From Phoronis australis (Eukaryota; Phoronida; Phoronidae), in the NCBI GenBank assembly GCA_002633005.1, contig NMRA01000136.1, positions 338,864 to 402,863 of the forward strand: a stretch of 64,000 nt of DNA, given 5' to 3'. The notes below the pieces were generated by a model. It saw only the letters and a list, made by a program, of their open reading frames with translations, did not search any database and was not told the origin of the DNA. Numbering within the stretch: position 1 is the first letter of the stretch; the number at the start of each line of letters is the position of its first letter. Shown here in pieces: positions 10,140 through 22,100 of this stretch. A program made the translations under genes and the position numbers.

Positions 10140-13100
10140 GTTTGTAAGAACTGTGAGATGAGGATCTCTGAATTCATTAGGCGGTATTAGTGAAACAAAG
10201 GTCTCCCCTAATGTGAGGCATTTACTTTACATGGGAACTTTACTTTCAAAAACTGCTTTTTGTTCTTGATATTCTTGTCACATAATTACAACACGGCCCT
10301 GTCTTTATTTGCACCACCTAATGAATACTGAGTCACTGTGTTGTCTATTTAAAAATTAGTAGAAGTCACTCACAGGGGCCCACATTTTGGGAACCAGTTT
10401 TCTCAACTAACTAAGAGACAACAAACTGGTTCTCAAAATGTGGGACCATGTGAGTCACTAATGTATAGGAAATCAATGCTGAGACATTTGTTTAGAAGTT
10501 CGTTTGGGAGCTTCACTTTTGTTCACTCATGAAGTGAAAATTAACTCCATGCTTCTTGCTCATAATGTGTGTCCGAATCTCTGGTGGAGTTTAAACAAAT
10601 AATTGCAGGCGGTCTGGTACACTTTGTACCAGAGTTGCGCAAGAGATCAGGTGGGTCCATTGCACCGATCACCTGGAAACATTTCATGCTTTATTAATAT
10701 GTAATTAAAACTGAGCTGAAGAGTTTGACATCTGACTCAAGGGTCCAGCAGTGCGCCCTAGTGGGATTAGAACACACCACCTTGAGTAAAGGAAGCACAC
10801 ACTTATCTCACTGGGCCACACTGCCTCGTCTACAAAAGGTTTAGGTTGCCAGCTCACTAGATGCAGTTCCCTTACTGCAGGTAACTTCTTAGGATCAGCG
10901 GGCATGTCGTTTGACTTAACTATATTCCCAAAATAGCTATGTTGAGAGTATACAAACGAAAGCATTCTGCGAGATGTGAGCAATCAAACTCGCACAGTTA
11001 GCACACGATGCAGGCTTTGCCCATAAATCAGTCACGGTGTGGTCACAGTGGGGGACATGGCCAATGCAACACGAACTTAGCCGCTGCGCACGATGTGGCA
11101 ACCGATGGGTACTGACTTGGTACCAGCGATGCTTCAGTGATGTGTGGGTACCTTATAAAGGGAAGACAAGGATTTAAGGATTTGTGAGGCTATTTAGTGA
11201 ATGAGGTGTACATGAAAGGGACTCGAACACACTTACAGGCAAGTCTGTGTGATTGTGGATGGGTATTGATCAGTAATTGAACTCCAAATACAAAAGGTTT
11301 ACTAATATCCCAACAAAAGATGCAGCCACCATTTACGTACAATACTTAATCATTAACATTTTAGTTCTTCATCTTCCATTTGTTTTGGTTAGAATTTTTG
11401 TTAATGCGCAATAATTATTGTACTTTGAGAAGTTTTGCATTCCACGACCTTCAGAGGTACAGTTATTCGTAATTGTAATGCAAAGCACAATAAGTTACTG
11501 TAATAGTTTTGATGTAAAGTCATTCCATGTTTTTTTTTTCTCGTAAGAAAGTAACTTTTCATGTTACAAATGATCACTTTTTGAGTGCAACTAACAATTG
11601 GTTTCCGTATAGTATGCGTTAGTGAAAGCACACGATGAACTGGCTAAGGGTTCTCACAATTGATGTATTGGATTGTCATTTAGTTTTATTCATCAGTTCA
11701 CTGCTGTTGAAATAAGTGCGAACTGACCTTACTCGGCCCTCTGATTTTCCACACTGCATAGTGCCTAGCTGTACTTGCTGGCATATAGAGTTTGCGTGTA
11801 TTATGCAGCGAGGCGACTGGTGTCTGTGATGTCCAGGTTTTGTTAACCGATGGATGATTCGGGAAATGCTGGTATCGTATACTGTCATCTCAAGGCTTGA
11901 GTAGTTGGTCCACAGTATGGTGAAACACGGTCATAAATAATGTCAACATTTTCAAAAAAATAAACTTCAACATGAGATTCTGCTTTATTGTTTGTTAGCA
12001 TGGTGGGTACTGCATAACAGCTTGACCCTTTTCATGCACTTAGCTTGGCAAATCTAAACATTTTTTTCAATTATTTTTGTATCAAAGAACTGAAGAATTC
12101 TTGTAGCTCTGTCTTGGTGCTTGTTGTTGGCTAGGTTTTAACTCTCATGTGCACGTCACACCATCCAAGCATTTTAAACCCTTTGGGCTACAATGTTCCA
12201 ATGTATGTTGTGAGTCCGAACCATGATTTATTTATTATTTTTCAAAATAGTGGCTGCTGATGAGTGAAGTGGTCTCTTTACTATAAAATATTGACAGAGC
12301 TTGTCGTTTCAGTGCTGATCACAGTAGAGGGGGGAATGCCTTACTTAATGTTCGAAGTCCATGTTCTCGTCGTGAAGGGTTTGTGTGTGAGGCCATGGTA
12401 ACGGTTGTCGAACAAAATGTGAGGTCACATGGGCGACCGACCTACAGGCCGCCAAATGGAACATTGGCTTGTGCGCAGGAGACACTAGTGTCGCTACCTA
12501 CTCCCCCTGTTGTCACGATATCAAAAAACATTTATTTCTGCCCTTAATTCATATGTGGAATAGTTTTTTGAAGTTGAAGGGTGACCCCTGTCCTCCGCAA
12601 GTTTTCGTGCATCTCATTTTAAATAAAACTTTCCTTAAGGTGTGTCCATGGTCCAGCTTACTGGTTGGTTATCTGTAAGACTGTTTTCTAGGTCAAATGC
12701 AATCATCAATGTGATAGTGCTGTTGAAGTCATCACTTGTTGTTGCTCTTATGTGAGTTAGTGTGTCCTTGCTACACATCATTAGGTTATAAAGAATTGGA
12801 GTCACAGGTCCTTATATAGTTGGGCTCATTGTTAATATTTTGGATTACTTTAGGTTATGTAGGACCTTGTTCACAAGGCTGCATTCAGTCAAATGTCTAC
12901 AAAACTGAAGATATATTTGGAAGCAGGAGCTCAATGGAATTTGGCTTGGTACTTAATTCCAGTCAGTCCTTGATAGGGTCACATCATTTTAGTAAATTTA
13001 TCAGAAAGAATGAAAGTCATAGTAAAACCTTGGTATTAATAAACTGGTCAAATTTTGTTTCAAGTATAGGATCAACATGCTATTTTTTGTTTTATGCAAC

Positions 13101-16100
13101 TGGGCTTGTGAACGCCCTAGTGTTGCTCTTGTTCATAAAAGTTATAAAAGTCCTATTTTTGATAGCCTATGATGGAAAGTGAGTAAATTTGAAGAGGATA
13201 GTTAGGTGAGTTTTGAAGAAGATTGCTTGTCCTCGTGTTAAAATTTTTTTGTCGAAAAAATTTTCAAAAAAAATACATTTCTATAACAGCCAAAAAATTA
13301 CAGAAATGTAATTTTTTGGCTGTTATAGACAAATTGCTTTGAAATTCATCAATTTTCATTCATTCTATTGTAAATTGCATAAATGTCACTGGAGATAATG
13401 CCTTCTTTTGTAAAAATGTGACCTTACAGTTGCGGTGATATTTTGCTCTTGGAGTGACCAGAAATCTGTATTTTTGTAGTTAGCATTTGTTCCACCTGCC
13501 TGTGAATACCCTTTTACAGTCTGCTCAAGTGTCGTCTATTCCTAGTCTAATCAGCAGCTGCTACGGTTCCCAGCTTTTGCCAGTGTTTGACTTACACACG
13601 CCTGCATCATGGCCGGTCTGTTTCCATGACGGTTGCTCAACAGGTTCCCAGGGTAAACAGGCCTCTATCGTAACAGTTTCCTGATCTATGTAGTCAAGCG
13701 TGATGATTAAACATTATTTTCATTTCATTTTATTCCTTGTTATTTTTGTCTGCCATTGGTTATATGAGGTGTTGATCATTCAGTCTGTTAGATCTCCCTT
13801 GTACACACTGTTCTCACAGCAGAAAATTTGAAATTGACTGGAATTCCAATATCATGTACATGTTCGAAGGCCCATGTCCACACTGTGGGGAGTGTGTGTT
13901 AAGTCTTGACATAAATGCATTGATCTGGTACCAGAAAGTCCTAATTCTCGTACTTAACAATGGCTAATCTCCCTATACTTTAAACTTGTTGCATAGGTTT
14001 TCTAAATCCACACATGTAAGTCAAACTGGTCACTGCAAAATACAAAATGGTTATTTTGACCAGTCAATACGGGTTGGGGAGTACACTGAAAAATATAATG
14101 TACAAAGCTCTCCTTGACCAGTTTTAACAGGTCGCCGTGACCTGGTTGATTTTGCCTCTGGCTTGTTTAAATAGCACATGACACAGTTTTTTTCACTTGG
14201 AACAAAAAAGTATCATCTTAATGTGTTCACTATGATATGCAGGTGCTGCTCACTGTCTGAAATTTCAAATTGGTGGTAAGCGCGGGACCTGCTGTGAATT
14301 CTTGAATTTTTTAGAACACCAACGTGGTTGTTGTTATCAGCAACTGAGTTAATATGCACATGCTTGTGTTACTGTAGTGCCAATTGTAAATGAATTGTCT
14401 ATTGATACAGTCATCGTATATAACTTTATTCGTATTAAGTGAGTGTTACTTTCCCTTGCTGAGGTCATTACAGCCTATATTAGAATGGCTATTAACCCAC
14501 ATTTTGTCCAGCATGCTAACTTGTGATGAGACCACTTACCACGGTAAAATTGGTCTCCACTTGTTTCTGGGTTTACAAAGTATACTGATGGTCCATTTGT
14601 TGACACCATGATAGGTGCATAAAATGACACGTCAAGTCAGCATGTAGAACTTCATCTCGATGAATTACGAACTTTTAAGTTTTTTGAAGGTACAGTAAAA
14701 ATTCTTCAATTTGGAACAAAAAATAATTGCTAATATTGACATATTTCTACTTTTCAATGGCTTACCACATTGATGCAAATGCTGGAAATTTTGTCAAATT
14801 TTGGTTGATGATGGCTAAGCCAAACAAACCGTGGGAAAAGTAAAGTAAATTTTCTCGAAAAGCTATCTTTTGAGAAATTTGACAAATTAGAATTTCACCT
14901 GTCTACCATATTGTGTCCCAAACTGAAGACTTTGTACCATAAGGGGTTGAAATCAAATCTTTTTTTGTGAGAACAGGTGAGTTTTCATACTTGCCAATAC
15001 AGTCAGGTTTTGATCTCATTTTTTCTTCCTGGTGTCTTCTTGTGGGTACGTTTAAGATTTGATTCCGTCTGAGGTATTGAGTTCGATAAGATTCGAAATG
15101 AAATGAATTCTCATTTAAATGAAATGCTTTTTCATTCTGATGTCAACATTTTTGCATGAGGGATTAGAAACAGAGGTGAGGCTTAATAAATTCAATGAAA
15201 AGTAAGGTAATTCCCAGACCATTTCAGTGTTCTCCACGACCGGTTTTGACTCGACGCAGCAACAAGTTTAAATTTTGCCACGTCGAGTTTAGAGAATGCG
15301 CATCGAGTTTGAAAAGTGCCGCGCCAAGTTAAAACCTTGGCTGGCTTGGCACTTTCGCCCTCAGAATCATAAATGAGGGTGAATGAACCTACATCATAAC
15401 TAGTTCCTTATAAATATATGACCCAATTTTTGTATTAATAGAGTGTAAATTATTGCTAAAAATCTGAAGAAATTCTTTTTCTAACATAATTTTATGGTGT
15501 CAGCTACCTTACCTTAATAATTGACTAGCCAGCAATATCAATTTAACTTTGAAATTTTGCAATTAAACCTGTAAATTAACAATTTGATATGCTTAATTTG
15601 AAGGATTTTGATTTTGACTGGCATCTAGTGGCGAATTAGAACTTATTCAACTGGACAATAGGTGTTACTAAAAACTAACAGTATTTAATAAGTAGAATTG
15701 ATAATAGAATTGACATTTTTATTATTAAAGGAATTTATAACCTTTAGTTTGATTTTCTGAGTCTGTCATAAGTGCTTTGGAGGACTTGTGGTGAAAAATT
15801 GGTAGGAAAGTCAAAAAGTAGGTCACACAGTTCAGTGTAAACTTTTAAAACGTATATAAATACACAGTGACCATGATTTTAGGGAAAGAACAGTGTTTAC
15901 TACTAACAAAAAAAATTTGCGTCGAGTTTGGAGAACACTGCATTTTTATGCGCCCACGTATTTATATGTGGACGCATTATGCTGTCATCTCCGTCCGTCC
16001 GTCTGGGGAGCGTCCGTCCGGCGTCTGCTGCTCTATCTCCAAAACCCATTGACATACTTTCATGAAATTTGGCACATATGTTCCATTCATGAATGGGACG

Positions 16101-19100
16101 GCATGAGCGAACTTTCGGATGGATCCGACTACCAGTGTGCCCCCTAGTGGCAATTTTAGTTTTATACGCTTACCTTTGTATCTTCAAAAGTCCTGAATGG
16201 ATTTTCATGAAATTTGTTATGTAGGCACCTATTAGTAGGATGACACTATCCTCCCGTTTTCTGTTGGATTTGACGTAGTTTGCGCCACCTAGTGGCCATT
16301 TTTATTGTTTTCGAGTCCACCCCTCTATCAACCAAACCACTCAAAGGATGATTGTGAAAATTGGCGTGTATGTGCCGACGATTTTGACTACTGTGGCGCC
16401 TCCTAGTGGTAGTTTTGGTTTTGTCTCGCCTATGGCTGTATCTCCTAAACCATTTGCAGGATCTTTACTTAATTTAGCAAGTGTATTTATATGATATTGA
16501 TTACGTGTGACGATGACTTTCGGACAGATCTGATTACTGCTGTGCCCCCTAGTGGCAATTTTATTTTTTTATGTTTAACTCAGTGTCTTCAAAGGACCTC
16601 AACAGATTTTCATAAAATTTTTAAATATAGACATCTATTGGTGTGATGACGCTATCTTCCTGTTTTTGGATGGAATCGAGGTATTTTGCACCATCTAGTG
16701 GCCATTTTTGCTGTTTTCAAATCTTGTTTTTGGTGTCCACCACTGTATCAACCAAATCATTTGAAAATTGGCATATGTGTTTTCAGTGTGAAGACGACCT
16801 TTGATGATGGTGACTGACTACTGTGGCGATTCCTAGTGGTAGTTTTGTTTCGCGCCCACAGTTGTATCTTTTAAACCCACTGCAGGATCTTTACTAAATT
16901 TATTAAGTGTATTTATATGAAGATATCAACAGACGATGACGACGACTTTCAGGCGGATCCAACGGCCCCTGTGCCCACTAATGCCAATTTCATTTTATTC
17001 TGTTTTCCTTTGTTTCTCTGAAGTTCCTTGACAGATTTTTATGAAATATGGTATGTTCCAATTTTTGGATGGATTTTTTGTTTTTGCGCCGTCTTGTGGC
17101 CATTTGTATGATACAAATAAATAACCCTAAAAGCACACTATTTGCAATGCATTCGTGGGCGCATTTCAATGCTCCGTGTTGCTCTTGTTATGTTATTGAT
17201 CACCGTGAGATAGTAATTTTGCTAATTACAAGAAAGCGGAATTTCTTGTTTGCTAAAATGAGTTTCTCTGTTTTTGAAAATGGAAAATCTGAATATATGC
17301 AGGTTATCAGCTAATGATGTGTTTGTCTGGTTATCACCAGCTGCTCTCAGTGCGATATCTGGTATGAAGGTACTCTGTGCTTCTGTGAAGTAATACCTGT
17401 GATGCACTCTAGTGAACTCAAAATGCTACTGGGCTACACTTGTTTTTTGCACTTGAGAGTCATGCCTGCAGGAGTTGTGAAACCTAATTTTTTCACTCCG
17501 ATTCATACCTGTTGCCTGTTCAGGTGTAATTGTATGGTAATGTACTTGAAGCTTGGTTCTATTCTCCAGTGTGCTAATTTTGTTATCTCATTGGCTGATC
17601 CATGATGTTACTTGTCTGGTCTGACAACATGTCTTATCATCTGTAAAATCCAGAATTTTTATCGTAAAATTATTGATCAAATTTAGAACGCTTATGGCAA
17701 CTGAAACTTGGAACTAACTTATTTCGCACGATTTGTAACCAGTGTTTGGCTGCTGTTTGTTGTCTGGTTCATTGTGTCGATTTATGCACCCTCTATTGGG
17801 TGTCCAAGTGGTTATGTCGCTATACACAGTATGATTTGAGACAAAGGTTCTGTATTTGTTGACATGGTGCATGTTTGTCTACTAGTGGCCTCAACTGTCA
17901 TGAGTACAGTTTCTCATACGATCTCTCAGCCGGGGGTTATACAGGATTCGGAAACTGGGAGTTCAATTTTTCCAAAAAAAATGACCGAATTCGACGTTCA
18001 TAGTAAAGATGTCAATGTCGACTAAGTCAAAAATGTCCAACACCGAGATAAAGTTTTCTGTAGGAATGACGGTGTAAGGTGCCTTGGTAAAATACTTAAA
18101 CATTTTTCTATATCTTTCCGCAGCAGACGACATAATTAAGTATGTAGAATGCGCATGATGGGAACGGATAATACTGGCTGTGGAAAATTGTGGAATTGCT
18201 CCCCCCAAAACCGCAAAGGTCGCGCAATACTATTAAAGTGAAGAGTTGTGGTGACACCATAAATATTGGATCAGCCAATGAGATGAGCTAAATATCGATT
18301 GGCCAGTGACAATGGGAAATGCATCAAAAATAACCAATAGTATTCGTCTTAGTGAGAAATGCACAAGCAACAACTCATAAGAGTCACCAAAAACCTTTCC
18401 ATTCAGAAGTATGTTAGGTCAGTGTCGCGGGGCGTGCGGAATATTGAAAAATGCACAAAGGAAGCACTTTTGACGCAGTAAAATTTCTTACTTCTGAAAT
18501 GACTCACGGTCTATTTATGTGAGCAATGTCAGACCAGCCGATAATATTAAAAAAAGTGGTCGTCATTTCAAGCAACATTTTAAATTTTTGCCGGTCTTTA
18601 GTAATTCTGGCCACCCCATCAAACCGTCCAAAATAAAATTCAAGACGACCACTGTATAAACCCCTGTCTTTCAGTAGGTGGCAATTTTGTTAGTGCATAA
18701 CTGTTATAAATATAACATAATTCTTGAAACCTTTTAGTCATGTTGCATTGGTTGGCTTTTAGGCATTAAAGGAGGGGATTGGAGTTATTTATAAAGTAAC
18801 AGCTAATCTGTTTTGAATTGTCATCTTGGTATTGGGTGTTTGGGTCACTGACTTGTGTGTGGGTGAGGTGGTCATGGTACCATGTTGAAACATTGCACAT
18901 GCTCAAGCCACGTATCAAAGCAGAGAATTTGAAGTGATTTGTTGTCTCTTCATTGTTGAATTCACGGGAGCATGCGTTCTGTTCACGTGGCAAATGTTCA
19001 AACTGCTAAAACGTTTTAACGGAGTTGAACGGCAGCTGCTAGTTGTCACTTGAAGTGTTATTAGCCGCATCTATCTTGTCTGTTTCAACGTCATTTGGCA

Positions 19101-22100
19101 CGTGCTAATTTATGGAAATGCTTGTGTGTGGTGTGCTAAGATGTTGCGTCTAAAATGCTCTGCTAGGCAAATTTAAATCCTTGAAACGTTCTAGTTAAAC
19201 ACTGTGAAGTGCTGTGAATCCAACTTAAGATTTGGATGAAGCAATAATTTCACCAGTTAGATGTGGAGTGAAATACCGCCTGAAAAGTAAACACTTGTCA
19301 TGTGTTGTCTTCAGTTTGAGTTGTGTTTGTAAACGCGACATTTTGTTTCTCTTGCAGCTGCGGAGGTGGCCCCTGCAGTTGTGAAAACCAGTCCAAAGGT
19401 GACGTCCAAAACACAGGTACTGACATGGATTTGTAGATGATGTGTCTAAGCACTATCAGTGCAATCCCCACAGTAGCACTTCATTTCAAGTTATTTAAAC
19501 TGTCTGCCATCCTTTTTCAGTTGTCCAGCTTTTGATTTTGGCCAACTACTGGTGTGGACTTATCAAATTGTTTACTAAGAGAAGATGTGCTTTCTAGGCT
19601 TAGGAACAACTAACAGTTAATTCCTTCTCGAGTCCGTACATCAGTAAGTTGACTCACAGACTATAGTACATGGACCGCCAACTCCATATACTTTCAATGG
19701 ATGAAATCTGCTCTTACAGAAGCAATGACATATTCACTAGCGACATCTGGCCAAATTATCTGGTGTTATTTCCGTCAAGTAGGTCGTCTGCTAATCATGG
19801 TTCGTTGTTGCATTGTCACAATACACTAGCTGGAAACTGCATCAGATAATTTAGGAGAGTGGTCCCCCCTCTAGGATATTGCGCAAAAAAATGTCGGGAG
19901 TTGCGAATCTGTTGTCTATAATCTATGATTGACTTGACTCACCGAGTCACTGTGCGCATGTGCGGGAGCGTGGCCTCGAGCATGGCCTCGATGGAGAACG
20001 AGACGTCACCTCTTACCAAGCCCAGAACTCACTGCTAATCTGAATAAGAAACGAGCTGTGACCTGTTCAGAATGACATGAGAGACAACAACTTAAAAATC
20101 ACACTCTTCACTTATTTCGTGCAAAAATAATTCCTGTTTGGAAGGCTGATTACTTTGTCGCGTGTTGTAGAAATTTACCAAATGTGTTTTGGTGACATCT
20201 ATATAGTACACTCCAGCTAAAGTTAATGAGAATTCTCGATCTTTAGTTTTTTTGAAAAAATATACTTTCACTAGTCCGTCATATTGTGTGCCAAATAGGT
20301 GAAGAATTACCTCAGTTGTTTTGTTTTACGTTTACTAATAGTAGAGGATGCTGGTTATCTTGGAGACCTATTTGTGTGTGTTGATTTGTGTTACACTCGC
20401 TTGTATTCACGATCCATGGAACAGTGAGAGTGACGCAGACGACCCAGCAGTAGGCCAACATTCACTTCCATTGAGTAAACACAGTGTGCTGTTGGCTGTG
20501 GGCCACGGTCTGTGTCGGTCATTGGTGTTTGCTCAGTGGTAGTGAACAGGAACCAAGATGTATCACTTCTATTATTGGGTGGAAAGTATTAGAACCTGGA
20601 GTTCTTCTCTTTTAAGAGGATTTCCTTTCTTGGTTTGGATTTCCTCTTATTTGATTTCCAGTTTCCTCATTTTTCGTCTTTTTGTATCATTATTTTGACC
20701 CGATTCATGCAAAAACAGTCATTTCAGTTAAATTTTATAACACGAAAAATATATATCACCCCAAGCATTTTTGTTTGTGGAACGATACATCACCTGGAAA
20801 ATGTTAATCTTTTTGCCATGGTTATTCCAAGCTCTGTAGTACATACATGGCAGAAGATGTCAGTGGGAGATAACGAGAGATCTGAAATTGTTAGTAATTT
20901 GAAGGTAATATCTACAGAATGGTTGTCTTCCGCATTAAAGGTAGTGTTTTATGGACATGTTACTTGTTGTCGTGTCTGGTTTTAACATTATTATTAAAGG
21001 GCCCAATGTAATTATACCACCTGCATCACATTACTTGTGTCTTAATTGGAAAATGGAAATTGAACAATTTACGTAATAACGTGCTCATGTTGTCTTGAGA
21101 TTATGAGGGATGTTATTATCTTTGATCACAACTGCGTAAACGTTGGGATACACTCTGAAATACATTGTAGGTTCGTATGGGATGTGCTTTTGATCCCAGT
21201 GCAAGTTTTGTGTGATGATTTTTAAAAGCCACGGAAAACTCTGGACCTGTTTATTTTCAAAAACTAAACCCAATACGCCCGTTTTCGGTTATTTTTTTGC
21301 TTTTTAATCAGCCTTGAAGAAGTGACCTCTCATTACTGGAGACAGAACTTGTGTTCCCCTTATGTATTGAAAACAGTATGGCTGGATATGAAGTGGTTCT
21401 GTGACCCAACACTAGATGGAGTTATTAATTAGTACATTGACACCTACAACAAAAGCAATGTCCTGTTTGTCATATTAAAATCAAACATTTTCTGTGTTCT
21501 CCACAACCTGTTTTGATTCCTCCAAATAACAAGTTTGAATTTTGCTGTGACGAGTTAGGCTGACCTTTGTTGAGTTTGAAAAACAATGTAACAAGCTTCA
21601 CCTCATTGGAGGTTAATAGTCTCTGTAGGAAATTATGACATTATATTTGGCGCCACTTAAGTGCACAGACTACAACACTTCAAGTACAAACTTCCCTCAA
21701 TATAGACATGGACTTAAAAACACAAATTTCGTAATTCCCATCAACTTTGAATTTTCTGTCACAAGAGCCACTGGTTTTATCTAAGAAAAACATCACTCTT
21801 GTTTTTCAGTTAATTGTATTGATCACAGTCAACATGTAATAAAATCAGTGGATTGACATAAACACAATTGTATTCAGTGTTTGTTGTCTTCGCTGCTGAT
21901 AATACCAGTGGTGTCGGTTGTTTCTGTTCTGTCCATGGTGTGTAACTAGATTTCCAGTATATTAAGGTAGATTTTTCAGTGATTGAGAGTATTTTTAGTG
22001 GAATTAGAAGATTGATTTTGCTTTAAACTTCTGCTTGTGTTAATTTCAGTCGGCGCACCTGATCAGTGACGACACCCAGTGGCCCACATTGAATGAAGTA

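Larger units (their letters stand above)
10140..19357 (+). other. LARP1 intron 1
   Basis: A 9.2-kb intron with no supported gene. It contains a foldback MITE (10355-10462), a SINE (10600-10828), a perfect hairpin (13281-13328), a hAT-like element (15225-15940), CTAG-rep copy 3 (15947-17187) and a second hAT-like element (17930-18666). The remainder is AT-rich unique sequence. Confidence 0.8.

Noticed and set aside
12249-12330. Another C/D snoRNA (CTGATGAG, then CTGATC)
   Set aside because: Box C has C instead of a purine at its first position, no terminal stem forms, and there is no second copy.
15217-15948. 8-bp target duplication for the CAGTGTTCTCCA element
   Set aside because: Left GACCATTT and right CATTTTTA do not match as direct repeats; the right flank may be altered by the adjoining CTAG-rep copy.
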